A program made the position numbers and the translations under genes. This document shows, in pieces, positions 12,047-21,015 of a DNA stretch of 30,573 bases. Source of the stretch: a virus; IMG/VR virus record IMGVR_UViG_3300042473_000196, positions 1 to 30,573 of that record. One strand, written 5' to 3'. The number at the start of each line of letters is the position of its first letter. The stretch's first letter is position 1. Below the pieces are notes generated by a model that made no database searches, was not told where the DNA came from, and saw nothing but the letters and a program-made list of their open reading frames with translations.

Positions 12047-14727
12047 TGAGAACGGTACAAATATACATTGGAAGAGAAGTTACCGACATCGATTGTATTC
12101 GGGTAACGTTTACACTTGACGGACAAACCCAAACTATTAACGTTCCGAGAATTGATTTTTTAAACGATCGCCCTGAATATTTATACAACGCAGATTTAAC
12201 TGAAGGTGACTACATAATTACGGAAGACGGTGACTACATAACAACGGAAACGGGTGACTATCTTATAACGGAGCAATCCGTGTTTACACCTGCCATTCAA
12301 ATTTTTTGGGACGGAACGCAATGGATAATAGAAATAATTGTTAATGGCGTTACTTATACTTATACAAGTTCAAGCGATGTTTACTACCCGTATTTAAGTA
12401 ATTGGGAAGTCGCTGAAGAAAGCCCAGAACTTGAATATTTAGTAACAAGCCCGTGTACTGATTTAAAATACGAACGTATTGAATTATTCGACGATGAAAA
12501 AATTAACATAACTTTGAACGTTCAAAACCTAAGCGACATTTCTAAAACGTTTACGGACTTTAGCCAAAGTTTCACAGTCCCAGGAAGCAATGTAAATAAC
12601 CAAATTTTTGAACACTTTTACCAAAACGACGTTGACGGAACTATAGACCATAATTTAAAGCGACCTGCTTTTATTGAGATTGATTTCGTGCCATTCCGAC
12701 AAGGCGTAATTTCTTTGGAAAAGGCGAATATGAAAAACGGCTTAGTTGACAATTATTCAATTAGCTTTTACGGGCAGCTTACAAGCCTTAAAGATATATT
12801 TGGAGAGACAAAGATTAATCAATTAGATTTAAGTTCGTTAGGATTTACCTATAACGCTACAAACGTACAAAATAGAATTACGGACACGGCAACCGATTAC
12901 GATGTTAGGTTTCCTTTGATTTCAAATAATAGACTTTGGACGTATGCAGACGGCGGAACTTACGATATAACAACTAACGGCGGATCAATAGAGTATACTG
13001 AGTTATTTCCAGCGGTTAAAGTTGCAAGGCTTTTTGACGCAATGCAAAACGATTTTAATTTAACTTTTGTAGGTGATTTCTTTAGTGATCCAAGATTTAC
13101 AAGTTTGTTTTTACAATGTAAGAACGCTGTTGACATGAGGTTTATAACGCAAGTTAACAATGTAAGTTTTTTAAGTTTAACAAGTACAACATCAGCAGGG
13201 AACAATTATTTTACACAAGATTATGTTGACATTCCAAATAGTTCAATTACTATAAATGTAGATGACGCACTTACAGCGGGAATAGCTTCTTTTGAAATAT
13301 TGTTAGACGTAACTACGGCAAGTTCATCGGATTTAGCATATTTAGAAGTTTATAAAAATGGAGTTTACGATAGCACAATTGACGTTTTAGGAACGGGCGT
13401 TTATTCGTTAGTTGCTTATTATAATTCTTACCCATTTGCAAACGAGGTTTATACGTTTAAAATAAAATCTACAGTTCCGATAACTTTGGAAATGGATATA
13501 ATTTATAATGCGTATTATTTCAATGAAAACGATCCACTTGGAATTTATGTTAACAGTTCAACGATAACAACTAACACAAATGTTTTAACAGCAAATTTAG
13601 ACGTTCGTAACCATATGCCCGATATAAGGGTAACGGATTTTCTTTCAGGAATCATGCGGCAATTTAATTTTACTTGCGTAGGAATAGCCGAGCGACAATT
13701 TGAAATGATACCTTTAGAAGATTGGTATAACAATGGAGCAACTATTGACGTAACAAAATATATGGACGCAGAAACAGCCGACATAACACGCGTTCCGTTG
13801 TTTAGAAACATTGCTTTTAGATACCAACAAAGTGAAGCGTTTACAAATAGAACTTACTTTGCTATTTCTAACTCAGAATACGGAAACACGGATAATGTTT
13901 TTGAATATGACGGTGGGGAGTATATAGTAGAAAGCCCATTTGAAAATTTGTTGTTTGCTGAGTCGGTAGGAATAGACCCAAATGACAAAGCAATTTTAGG
14001 TTATTTCTTAAATATAAACTATCAAAGCTACATTCCTAAGCCAACGCTACTTTATATAAACGAAAACACGGGAACACTACCAGTTCCTATTAAATTTTAC
14101 AACGGAACAACAAACGTTAATTTAACAAATTACACTTTATTCGGTCAGGACGTTGAAGTAAACGGGGTTAACTACTCTTTAAACTTTGGCGCGGACAATT
14201 CAATTATTCTAAAAGAAACGATTCAAAATGGTTTATTTGCTACTTATTATTTTAGTTATTTATCAAATTTATATAACCTCAAACAAAGATTAACTACAGT
14301 TAAAGCCATGCTTCCATTAAGCGTTATTACAAACATTCAATTGAATGATCGTTTAGTAATTCGTGACAAACGTTATATTATTAACGACATTAAAATGGAG
14401 CTAACAACTGGCGAAGCAACGTTAACTCTTTACAATGATTTTAGAGATATTCAATTGCAAAACTATAGAATTGTAGATAGCGGGTTAAACTTGCTTTTAT
14501 TCATATTTGCATACCGAGAGGGTAATAACTCAGCGACAATAACACGAACGCCAGTAGGAATGACACTAAGCACAAATACAATTAATTGGGTTGGAGATGA
14601 TCGAGAACCAAAAGTAGTGGCAGGAACAGTAAGCGTAAACACGAGCGGTTTACCTCGTAAATTCACAATAACAACTACCTACGTAAATGGAGCGCAATTA
14701 TTTAACTACGTAATACAAGAAGCATGA
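12046..14727 (+). CDS. Large tail tip / baseplate protein
   Basis: This is the largest gene, 893 residues. Near the N-terminus (residues 54-77) is a triple tandem octapeptide of the form GDYIITED, GDYITTET, GDYLITEQ. The part from about residue 150 reads like a baseplate hub: NLSDISKTFTDFSQSFTVPGS, FEHFYQNDVDG, KRPAFIEIDFVPFRQGVISL and SISFYGQLTSLKDIFGETK. A Ser/Thr-rich beta region and MELTTGEATLTLYNDFRDI follow. The last 90 residues form a separate beta domain (ATITRTPVGMTLSTNTINWV). It is likely the tail-tip scaffold that carries receptor-binding proteins. No lytic enzyme motif is seen. Confidence 0.72.
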   Translation: MRTVQIYIGREVTDIDCIRVTFTLDGQTQTINVPRIDFLNDRPEYLYNADLTEGDYIITEDGDYITTETGDYLITEQSVFTPAIQIFWDGTQWIIEIIVNGVTYTYTSSSDVYYPYLSNWEVAEESPELEYLVTSPCTDLKYERIELFDDEKINITLNVQNLSDISKTFTDFSQSFTVPGSNVNNQIFEHFYQNDVDGTIDHNLKRPAFIEIDFVPFRQGVISLEKANMKNGLVDNYSISFYGQLTSLKDIFGETKINQLDLSSLGFTYNATNVQNRITDTATDYDVRFPLISNNRLWTYADGGTYDITTNGGSIEYTELFPAVKVARLFDAMQNDFNLTFVGDFFSDPRFTSLFLQCKNAVDMRFITQVNNVSFLSLTSTTSAGNNYFTQDYVDIPNSSITINVDDALTAGIASFEILLDVTTASSSDLAYLEVYKNGVYDSTIDVLGTGVYSLVAYYNSYPFANEVYTFKIKSTVPITLEMDIIYNAYYFNENDPLGIYVNSSTITTNTNVLTANLDVRNHMPDIRVTDFLSGIMRQFNFTCVGIAERQFEMIPLEDWYNNGATIDVTKYMDAETADITRVPLFRNIAFRYQQSEAFTNRTYFAISNSEYGNTDNVFEYDGGEYIVESPFENLLFAESVGIDPNDKAILGYFLNINYQSYIPKPTLLYINENTGTLPVPIKFYNGTTNVNLTNYTLFGQDVEVNGVNYSLNFGADNSIILKETIQNGLFATYYFSYLSNLYNLKQRLTTVKAMLPLSVITNIQLNDRLVIRDKRYIINDIKMELTTGEATLTLYNDFRDIQLQNYRIVDSGLNLLLFIFAYREGNNSATITRTPVGMTLSTNTINWVGDDREPKVVAGTVSVNTSGLPRKFTITTTYVNGAQLFNYVIQEA
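12205..12276 (+). repeat. Tandem 24-nt coding repeat (three GDY-octapeptides)
   Basis: Three copies of an eight-codon unit starting GGTGACTA occur in tandem inside the large tail gene, encoding GDYIITED, GDYITTET and GDYLITEQ. The copies differ by a few bases. Slippage could change copy number and so lengthen or shorten this surface segment. Confidence 0.8.
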
Positions 14728-14894
14728 TAAAAGGAATTATTGATATGCTAAAAATTAGTGATTTCGTTGGGGTTTCTGAGAATATAGAAATAGCCAAAGG
14801 AAAACACGAAGTAAAAAGCACGGTAAAAGATATTTGGAAACAGTCATATAGAGAATTTAAAGTAAAATACAATGGCAGAAAAAAGGGTAATTGA
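14724..14894 (+). CDS. Hypothetical 56-residue protein before the tape measure
   Basis: An ATG overlapping the stop of the large tail gene (ATGA) opens a 56-codon frame that ends 23 bases inside the tape measure gene. The product (MIKGIIDMLKISDFVGVSEN, then IEIAKGKHEVKSTVKDIWKQ) is short and basic. It contains a KHEV peptide similar to one repeated in nearby head proteins. It may be a small tail protein, or its translation may only feed ribosomes to the tape measure start. No family is recognised. Confidence 0.58.
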   Translation: MIKGIIDMLKISDFVGVSENIEIAKGKHEVKSTVKDIWKQSYREFKVKYNGRKKGN

Positions 14895-16731
14895 ATTAGA
14901 AGTTCAAGACAATAGCAAAAGTTTAAAGGCTCAGTATAGAGAAGCGGTTCAAGAATTACAAAAGGTTTCCGCTCAGTATGGTGAAACTTCGGCGCAAGCT
15001 ATTAAAGCAGCCAAATCAGCTGCGGAGCTTAAAGACCAAATGGAGTTTAGTAAGGACTTAATTAAAGGTTTTAACCCTGACGCCAAGTTTGACGCGTTAA
15101 GTCGTTCAATAGGTGGTGTTATGGACGGTTTCCAAGCCTTTGAAGGTGCGTTAGGAATGGTTGGAGTAGAAAGCGAAGATCTACAAAAAACCATGTTGAA
15201 AGTTCAAAGCGCAATGGCACTTTCTCAAGGGATCAACGGTTTAATGGAAGCTAAAGACTCTTTTAAACAATTGGGCGCAGTTGCTATGAACGCTTTAAAA
15301 GGAATTAGAACGGGTTTAGCAGCTACGGGAATCGGTATATTTTTAGTTGCATTGGGTACTGTTGTAGCTTATTGGGACGATATTAAAGAAGCTGTTAGCG
15401 GTGTAAGTGAGGAACAAGCAAATTTAAATAAACTTTCACATGATAATTTTGAAACGTCAAAAGCGGAACTATCTACTTTAGACGCTCAAGACAATGTTTT
15501 GAAGTTGCAAGGCAAAAGCGAACGAGAAATCTTAAATATTAAGATAAAAAAAATTGACGCTGCTATAGCACTCGGAAAAATAGAACTTGAAAACGTACTA
15601 AAAACAAGCAAAGCAGAAGAAGCCGCAGCGATTCAAAATTATAACATGACTAAAAGTGTTGTTGACTTTATTTTAGGTGCTGCATTGTTTTTACCTAAGT
15701 TAATGTTAAAGCCTATCGACTTAGCAATTCAAGGCGCAAATAAGGTAAGCGAAATACTTGGATTTGGTAAGGCTATTTCTTTTGATTTAGGCAAAACAAT
15801 TGACGATATGCAAGACAAAGCCAGTGGCTTTATTGCAGGCTCAATCTTTGATGTTCCAGCCCTTAAAAAAGAAAACGAAGAAGCAGCAAACGCAATCCGT
15901 AAAAGTATCTCAGACTTAGAAAACCAAAAGGCAGGATTCCAACTTTCAATAAGGGAAATGGATAAAAAAGCCGTTGACGATGCTAAAAAAACACGTGAAG
16001 ACGCATTAAGCGAAGAGGAACGTAAACAAAAAGAACATCAGGAGAAATACTCAAATATTGAAAGCCTAAAAACCAAATCAGTTTTAGACGCTTCAAATGC
16101 CCGTATTTTACAAGGTCAAAAAGAAACCGAAGACCAAAGAGCGCAAAACGATATTAAATTAAAAGCTAATCAAGAATATTTAGATAAAATAAAAGCGCAA
16201 GAGGAAGAGGATAACGCACGTAAAAAACGAAATAAAGATTTTGCAATTGAAGCAGCTCAATCAACATTAAGCACTATTTCAAACCTTACTGAATTGTTTG
16301 GTAAGAAAAACGAAAAGGCAGCTAAAAAAGCATTCCAAATTAACAAGGCAGCACAAATAGCGAACGCAACTATTGACACTTATAAAAGTGCCACGAGTGC
16401 TTATGCTTCTCAGTTAGTTCCTGGAGATCCAACGTCACCGATTAGAGCAAGTATTGCAGCGGGTATCGCCATCGCAGCGGGTTTAGTAAACGTAGCAAAA
16501 ATAGCTTCTCAAAAATTCGAGGGCGGTGGTTCTTCGGGTGGTGGCGGTGGTGCTCCTGCAGGTGGTGGCGGTGGTGGAATGGTAGCCCCTAACTTTAATG
16601 TTATAGGAAGTTCAGGCGTTAATCAATTAGCACAAATCCAACAGCAACCAACAAGGGCATACGTAGTAAGTGGAGACGTTGCAAACGGGTTAAGCCTTGA
16701 GAGAAATAGGTTACAAAACGCAACTCTTTAA
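14872..16731 (+). CDS. Tape measure protein
   Basis: This 619-residue protein has a long helical, coiled-coil N-terminus (LKAQYREAVQELQKVSAQYG), hydrophobic central segments (GIRTGLAATGIGIFLVALGT near 140-160 and VVDFILGAALFLPKLML near 265-280), and an extended charged helix rich in Lys/Glu (EERKQKEHQEKYSN). The C-terminal part contains AFQINKAAQIANATIDTYKS, an Ala-rich helix and a glycine-rich stretch at about 547-567. This order is classic for siphovirus tape measures, which set tail length. At roughly 0.15 nm per residue it implies a tail near 90 nm. It follows the chaperone and tail genes as expected. Confidence 0.88.
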   Translation: MAEKRVIELEVQDNSKSLKAQYREAVQELQKVSAQYGETSAQAIKAAKSAAELKDQMEFSKDLIKGFNPDAKFDALSRSIGGVMDGFQAFEGALGMVGVESEDLQKTMLKVQSAMALSQGINGLMEAKDSFKQLGAVAMNALKGIRTGLAATGIGIFLVALGTVVAYWDDIKEAVSGVSEEQANLNKLSHDNFETSKAELSTLDAQDNVLKLQGKSEREILNIKIKKIDAAIALGKIELENVLKTSKAEEAAAIQNYNMTKSVVDFILGAALFLPKLMLKPIDLAIQGANKVSEILGFGKAISFDLGKTIDDMQDKASGFIAGSIFDVPALKKENEEAANAIRKSISDLENQKAGFQLSIREMDKKAVDDAKKTREDALSEEERKQKEHQEKYSNIESLKTKSVLDASNARILQGQKETEDQRAQNDIKLKANQEYLDKIKAQEEEDNARKKRNKDFAIEAAQSTLSTISNLTELFGKKNEKAAKKAFQINKAAQIANATIDTYKSATSAYASQLVPGDPTSPIRASIAAGIAIAAGLVNVAKIASQKFEGGGSSGGGGGAPAGGGGGGMVAPNFNVIGSSGVNQLAQIQQQPTRAYVVSGDVANGLSLERNRLQNATL

Positions 16732-16743
16732 CGTTTAAAAATT

Positions 16744-17325
16744 ATGGATAAGAAAATAATCGAGTTAATCATAGACGATAACGATATTCAAACAGGAATC
16801 CATGCGGTTAGTGTGGTTCATTCACCTGCGATTGAAGAAAACTTTATAGCCCTTTCAAAACACGAAATAGAACTAAAAGAGATTGACGCTGAGAAAAAAA
16901 TCTTAATGGGTGCAGCCTTAGTTCCTAACAAACAAATATTAAGAGCTGATAAAGACGGAAAACCTTACTACATATATTTCAGCGAAGACACGGTTAAAAA
17001 GGCGTCTGAGTTGTTCTTAATGCGTTCTAATCAAAACAACGCTACGTATGAACACGAAACAAAATTAAGCGGTTTAAGTGTTGTAGAAAGTTGGATTATT
17101 GAAGACGAAAAACAAGACAAAAGCGCAAAGTATGGTTTTAGTTTACCTAAAGGCACGTGGATGATTTCAATGAAAGTAAACAACGAAGATGTTTGGAACG
17201 ATGTTAAGGCAGGTAAGGTTAAAGGCTTTTCAATAGAAGGGTACTTTGCTGATAGATACGAAATGAGCCAAGAGAAAAACGAAAAACAAGAAATAATTAA
17301 TAAACTAAAAGAATTACTAAAATGA
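16744..17325 (+). CDS. XkdF-like prohead serine protease
   Basis: The 193-residue product fits the XkdF family: HAVSVVHSPAIEENFIAL at the start, LMGAALVPNKQILRADKDG, YYIYFSEDTVKKASELF, then NATYEHETKLSG (candidate catalytic H104), LSVVESWIIEDEKQDKS, and PKGTWMISMKVNNEDVWNDV followed by GKVKGFSIEGYF with S163 as the likely nucleophile. Such proteases cleave scaffold and capsid during head maturation. It lies directly upstream of the scaffold and capsid genes and shares a four-base overlap with the next gene. Confidence 0.87.
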   Translation: MDKKIIELIIDDNDIQTGIHAVSVVHSPAIEENFIALSKHEIELKEIDAEKKILMGAALVPNKQILRADKDGKPYYIYFSEDTVKKASELFLMRSNQNNATYEHETKLSGLSVVESWIIEDEKQDKSAKYGFSLPKGTWMISMKVNNEDVWNDVKAGKVKGFSIEGYFADRYEMSQEKNEKQEIINKLKELLK

Positions 17326-17723
17326 ATAAGTTAAACAGCATATTTAAGAAAGTAGCGGAATTAGAAAAAAACGCAAACGAGGTTAAATTAGGAATGCACG
17401 AAGTAGAATTATCAACAGTCCAAACTATTATAGATTATTCAATTAAAGCGAATAAAATAGTAAGCGATGTAAATAAATTAGAAAATGAATTTACAACGGC
17501 TGAAAAAAGAATTTTAGACTTAAGAAAACAATTTAATTCATATAAAGAAAATTCAAAAATTGCTACTGATGTTTTAGGCGGTGAATTAGAAAAATTAATA
17601 AAACAATCAAAAGAATTAGGAATTGATTTTAATTCAATACCAGCATATAAAGAGGGAAAACAAAGTTATGCTTTTATTCAAGGGGTTGAAAAGTTAATTA
17701 ATGAATATAACAAACCAATTTAA
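17322..17723 (+). CDS. Coiled-coil head-module protein, paralogue 1
   Basis: This 133-residue, strongly helical protein has NEVKLGMHEVELSTVQTIID near its start, NKLENEFTTAEKRILDLRKQ in the middle and LIKQSKELGIDFNSIPAYK near the end. The same features recur, in the same order, in the protein at 17973-18332 (VELAKHEVELGMIQDYENK and KKSKELGLDNDPAFK), so the two are paralogues separated by a Cys-rich protein. From about codon 20 the codons become more AT-rich than those of the neighbouring protease. It overlaps the protease gene (ATGA). It is probably a head-assembly helper, but there is no direct evidence. Confidence 0.74.
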   Translation: MNKLNSIFKKVAELEKNANEVKLGMHEVELSTVQTIIDYSIKANKIVSDVNKLENEFTTAEKRILDLRKQFNSYKENSKIATDVLGGELEKLIKQSKELGIDFNSIPAYKEGKQSYAFIQGVEKLINEYNKPI

Positions 17724-17733
17724 ATAAACTAAA

Positions 17734-17934
17734 ATGGCAGAAAGAACAGTTAGCAAAGCAAGTCCAAAAGGCGGTCGTAGGGGTTGCCTATGTGAGGATA
17801 ACACTTACTCAAAAAAATGTTGTGACGGAACTTTACACGCTCAAGGAATAGGAAAAACAGCGAGTGTAACACCTCAACAAGTTACGCAAACGGAAAACAA
17901 CGGAGTAAGGGTTTCGATACGTCAAAACGGATAA
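17734..17934 (+). CDS. Small Cys-rich head-module protein
   Basis: The 66-residue product carries a compact motif, RRGCLCEDNTYSKKCCDGTL, followed by HAQGIGKTASVTPQQVTQ. The four cysteines spaced CxC...CC within 15 residues could form a zinc knuckle or disulphides. I remember similar short proteins from the structural modules of Bacteroidota phages, without an assigned role. It lies between the two coiled-coil paralogues and starts in the context AAAATGGCAGA. A virion component is likely but unproven. Confidence 0.72.
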   Translation: MAERTVSKASPKGGRRGCLCEDNTYSKKCCDGTLHAQGIGKTASVTPQQVTQTENNGVRVSIRQNG

Positions 17935-17972
17935 AAAAGTAACAGAATAATAATTTAAAACGTTTAAGAAAT

Positions 17973-18332
17973 ATGAACACGAGAAAAACAGTTTACAACA
18001 AGTTGTTTACCGAAAAGGTAGAGTTAGCAAAACACGAAGTAGAGTTGGGCATGATTCAAGACTATGAAAATAAAATTGAATTATTTAGAAAAGAAAATAA
18101 ACAAGTAGTTGAATTGATTAACAAAGTGAGTTCATTTAAAAGTCAATTTAAAGCGTTAGATAAAAAATTAATATCTGATTTTGATAAGCTAAAAGCTGAA
18201 GGCGATAATATTTGGAAAAAATCAAAAGAATTAGGATTAGATAATGACCCTGCATTTAAATTAAAAGCTGCTGTTTCAAGTATTTATGGTGATGGTTGGG
18301 ATATGGACGCAGTAAATTTTTTAAGAAAATAA
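17973..18332 (+). CDS. Coiled-coil head-module protein, paralogue 2
   Basis: The 119-residue product shows NKLFTEKVELAKHEVELGMI near its start, a central heptad-rich region (VVELINKVSSFKSQFKALDK) and KKSKELGLDNDPAFKLKAAV near the end. Both ends match the protein at 17322-17723, and the gene pair probably arose by duplication. The last part (YGDGWDMDAVNFLRK) is unique. It lies just ahead of the scaffold. An assembly or minor head role is inferred from its place only. Confidence 0.72.
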   Translation: MNTRKTVYNKLFTEKVELAKHEVELGMIQDYENKIELFRKENKQVVELINKVSSFKSQFKALDKKLISDFDKLKAEGDNIWKKSKELGLDNDPAFKLKAAVSSIYGDGWDMDAVNFLRK

Positions 18333-18344
18333 ATAAAAACAAAA

Positions 18345-18917
18345 ATGAATACAAATCAAATCTTAAACAAAGTTCGAGTTCTTTTAGGAATGGAAGTGAA
18401 ACTTGAGCGAATGAAATTAATGGACGGTGTAACAGTTTTAGAAGCTGACGCATTCGAAACGGATATGGAAGTTTTCGTAGTTACGGAAGATGACCAAAAA
18501 ATACCTGTTCCAGTTGGTGAATACGAAATGGAAGACGGACGCATTTTAGTCGTAGAGGTTGAAGGTATCGTTAAAGAGGTTAAAGAGAAAATGGAAGAAG
18601 AACCAGCAATGGAAGAAGAGCCAACCGTAGAAGTAGAGGTTGAAGCTAACGAAACAACAGCACCTGCGCCAAAGAAAACTATTGAAAGCGTAGTTAAAGA
18701 ATCTTTCTTTTCAGAAATCGAAGAACTTAAAAAAGAAAACGAAACTTTGAAAGCTGAGTTATCTAAAGTAAACAAAGTTGAAGAAGTAGAATTAAGCGAA
18801 GAGCCTAAGCCTATTTCATTCAATCCCGAAAACACGAACCCAATTGAAAGAGTGAGACTTGCTTCTAAAAGACCTCGTTCAATTATGGACACAGTATTAG
18901 AAAAAATAAATAAGTAA
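18345..18917 (+). CDS. Capsid scaffolding protein
   Basis: This 190-residue protein is highly acidic. The first 85 residues contain beta-like EADAFETDMEVFVVTEDDQK and GEYEMEDGRILVVEVEG. Then comes a long Glu/Pro/Val linker (EEEPAMEEEPTVEVEVEAN), and a coiled coil (FFSEIEELKKENETLKAELS) leads to a basic end (ERVRLASKRPRSIMDTVLEK). An acidic coiled coil with a basic C-terminal tail just upstream of the capsid gene and downstream of the protease is the standard arrangement of scaffolding proteins. It should be removed by the protease during maturation. Confidence 0.78.
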   Translation: MNTNQILNKVRVLLGMEVKLERMKLMDGVTVLEADAFETDMEVFVVTEDDQKIPVPVGEYEMEDGRILVVEVEGIVKEVKEKMEEEPAMEEEPTVEVEVEANETTAPAPKKTIESVVKESFFSEIEELKKENETLKAELSKVNKVEEVELSEEPKPISFNPENTNPIERVRLASKRPRSIMDTVLEKINK

Positions 18918-18939
18918 TAATTTAAAAACAATAAAAAAA

Positions 18940-19362
18940 ATGAGTACAACTTTTACAAGTATCTCGAATGATGTTAGACGCCAAGTTGGTGTTGTTGAAA
19001 ACATTACGGGAGCAATTACTTTAAGCGCAGAGGATTCGTCTAAAGTATTAATTTTAAAAGCTGCTGCAGGGGCGCAAATTACACTTCCTGCCGTTGCTGA
19101 TGCCACAGGACAAAGCTATCGATTTATCGTTGGTCAATTGTTCGCTACAACTGCTTGGACAATTAAAGCAGCTTCAAACGTTATTCAAGGTGGTGTTATC
19201 GTAAACAGCGTTAACGTACCGGGAGCGGACGAAAACACAATTACATTTTCTGCAAGTGCTGACACTGTAGGAGATTTTGTAGAATTGAATTGCGACGGAA
19301 CAAACTGGTATGTTTCAGGATTAGGAACTTCTGCAGGTGCAATTACTTTAACTGTAGTTTAA
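18940..19362 (+). CDS. Capsid decoration / head fibre-like protein
   Basis: The 140-residue product is beta-rich and low in charge. After STTFTSISNDVRRQVGVVEN it shows repeated strand segments (GAITLSAEDSSKVLILKAAA, AQITLPAVADATGQSYRFIV, WTIKAASNVIQGGVIVNSV, TITFSASADTVGDFVELNCD). This pattern with LPAxxDxxGxxYxF is familiar from head fibres or decoration proteins that bind the outside of capsids. It is encoded directly upstream of the capsid protein and shares its MSTT start. Expression with the capsid is likely. Confidence 0.7.
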   Translation: MSTTFTSISNDVRRQVGVVENITGAITLSAEDSSKVLILKAAAGAQITLPAVADATGQSYRFIVGQLFATTAWTIKAASNVIQGGVIVNSVNVPGADENTITFSASADTVGDFVELNCDGTNWYVSGLGTSAGAITLTVV

Positions 19363-19381
19363 TATTTAAAAAATTTATAAA

Positions 19382-20317
19382 ATGAGTACAACACAATCAA
19401 TTTCAACTACTTATGCTGGCGAGTTCGCAGGTAAGTACATCGCTGCAGCTTTATTGTCTGCGCCAACTTTAGAAAAAGGCGGTATCACTATCATGCCTAA
19501 CGTTAAGTACAAACAAGTTATCAAAAAGGTAGCTACTGACGACATTATTAAAAACGGAACTTGTGACTTTGACCCAACGTCAACAGTTACTTTGACTGAA
19601 AGAATTTTGCAACCTGAAACATTCCAAGTTAACTTACAACTTTGTAAAACTGACTTTAGAGCGGATTGGGATGCGGTTCAAATGGGTTATTCTGCGTTTG
19701 ATGTTTTGCCTAAGTCTTTTGCTGATTTCTTAATTGCACACGCTGCTGAGAAAGTTGCTGCAGGAATGGAAACTTCAATTTGGCAAGGTGTTAATTCAAC
19801 AGCTGGACAATTTGCAGGAATTATGACACAATTGGACGCTGACGCTTCTTTGCCTGCAGGTCAAAAAATCGCTGGTACTACAGTTGACGCTTCTAACGTT
19901 ATTGCTCAGTTAGGTTCAATCATTGATGCTTTACCTGCTGCTCTTTACGGAAAAGAAGATTTGACACTTTACGTTTCTTCTAACATCTATAGAGCTTACG
20001 TTCGTGCATTGGGTGGTTTTGCTGCTAACGGTGTAGGTGCTAACGGTTACGATAACAAAGGAACTAACCAAGTATTGAATGACATCTATTTTGACGGTGT
20101 TAAAGTATTCTTGGCTCCAGGTCTTGCAACTAACACAGCTTTACTTGCTCAAACTTCTAACTTGTATTTTGCAACTGGTTTAATGAGTGACTTGAACGAA
20201 GTACGTGTAATTGACATGGCAGAAAACGATGGTTCTCAAAACGTTCGTGTTGTTATGCGATTTACTGCAGATGCTAAATATGGTTTTGCTTCTGACGTAG
20301 TAACTTACGGTATCTAA
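19382..20317 (+). CDS. Major capsid protein (HK97 fold)
   Basis: The 311-residue protein has no extended N-terminal delta domain, as expected when a separate scaffold exists. Features of the HK97 fold are visible: an N-arm (MSTTQSISTTYAGEFAGKYI), a central helix region (FLIAHAAEKVAAGMETSIWQ), the A-domain (DLTLYVSSNIYRAYVRALGG) and a late NLYFATGLMSDLNEVRVIDM followed by NVRVVMRFTADAKYGFASDV. Codons are biased towards GCT, AAC, TTG and TTC compared with other genes, a sign of very high expression. A strong terminator follows. Confidence 0.88.
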   Translation: MSTTQSISTTYAGEFAGKYIAAALLSAPTLEKGGITIMPNVKYKQVIKKVATDDIIKNGTCDFDPTSTVTLTERILQPETFQVNLQLCKTDFRADWDAVQMGYSAFDVLPKSFADFLIAHAAEKVAAGMETSIWQGVNSTAGQFAGIMTQLDADASLPAGQKIAGTTVDASNVIAQLGSIIDALPAALYGKEDLTLYVSSNIYRAYVRALGGFAANGVGANGYDNKGTNQVLNDIYFDGVKVFLAPGLATNTALLAQTSNLYFATGLMSDLNEVRVIDMAENDGSQNVRVVMRFTADAKYGFASDVVTYGI

Positions 20318-20337
20318 TCAAACTAAAAATTAATTGA

Positions 20338-20367
20338 GGGTGGTGAAATAAACGCCACCCTTTTTTT
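20338..20367 (+). terminator. Intrinsic terminator after the capsid gene
   Basis: GGGTGGTG (20338-20345) pairs with CGCCACCC (20353-20360), with one G-T pair and a seven-base AT loop, followed by seven T (20361-20367). It probably terminates part of the transcription so that capsid mRNA exceeds downstream messages. Confidence 0.9.
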
Positions 20368-20390
20368 ATAACATTAAAAAATAAAAAGAT

Positions 20391-20960
20391 ATGAGCTGCG
20401 ATATAGCAAATGGAAGATTAGAAGCGTGTAAAGACTCGGTTAGTGGGTTAGACGCTATCTATATTATTAACTACGGAACTTACAACCCTGACTCAGCTGC
20501 GTTGGGTGGTGACGTAACTTACGACGGTACTTATACTGATTTGATTACACAAATTACAAACGTACCAACTGTTTACAAATTTGAATTAAAAGGTGCTAAC
20601 TCTTTTGAGCAAACTATCCAAACTTCACGTGACAACGGAACGACTTTCTTTGAGCAAGCGTTAACTATTCAATTGAAAAAACAAGACGTAGTTACACATA
20701 AAACTGTTAAATTATTAGCTTACGGACGTCCTAATATTATTGTTAGAACAAAAGGAAACCAATTCTTTATTGCAGGACTTCAAAGAGGTTGCGACGTAAC
20801 TGCTGGAACTGTTTCTTCGGGAACTGCAATGGGTGACTTTAACGGATACGGATTAACATTCACAGGAATGGAAAACGTACCTGCAAATTTCTTGGATTGT
20901 TCAAGCGAAGCGGATTTATTGAGCGTTGTTTTAGACGGTGCTTCCGTAGTAACTTCATAG
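20391..20960 (+). CDS. Major tail tube protein
   Basis: This 189-residue protein begins MSCDIANGRLEACKDSVSGL with DAIYIINYGT, a start I associate with tail tube proteins of Bacteroidota siphophages. The rest is beta-rich (VTYDGTYTDLITQITNVPTV, YKFELKGANSFEQTIQTSRD, FFEQALTIQLKKQDVVTHKT, KLLAYGRPNIIVRTKGNQFF, FTGMENVPANFLDC), consistent with a tube subunit. Like the capsid gene it uses a high-expression set of codons, and it has its own terminator downstream. Confidence 0.82.
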   Translation: MSCDIANGRLEACKDSVSGLDAIYIINYGTYNPDSAALGGDVTYDGTYTDLITQITNVPTVYKFELKGANSFEQTIQTSRDNGTTFFEQALTIQLKKQDVVTHKTVKLLAYGRPNIIVRTKGNQFFIAGLQRGCDVTAGTVSSGTAMGDFNGYGLTFTGMENVPANFLDCSSEADLLSVVLDGASVVTS

Positions 20961-20985
20961 ACACTTTCTGTTTCTCCATAGGTTT

Positions 20986-21015
20986 AAACCCTGCCTTAAT
21001 CGGTGGGGTTTTTTT
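20986..21015 (+). terminator. Intrinsic terminator after the tail tube gene
   Basis: AAACCCTGCC (20986-20995) pairs with GGTGGGGTTT (21002-21011), including two G-T pairs, around the loop TTAATC. A run of seven T covers 21009-21015. Together with the one after the capsid gene it isolates the tube gene as its own expression unit. Confidence 0.85.

Noticed and set aside
18356-18949. A 197-codon antisense open frame covering the whole scaffold gene
   Set aside because: Its Ser/Thr/Phe-rich product is what the opposite strand of a Glu/Lys-rich gene gives (GAA read as TTC). It has no recognised domain, and no other gene lies on the - strand.
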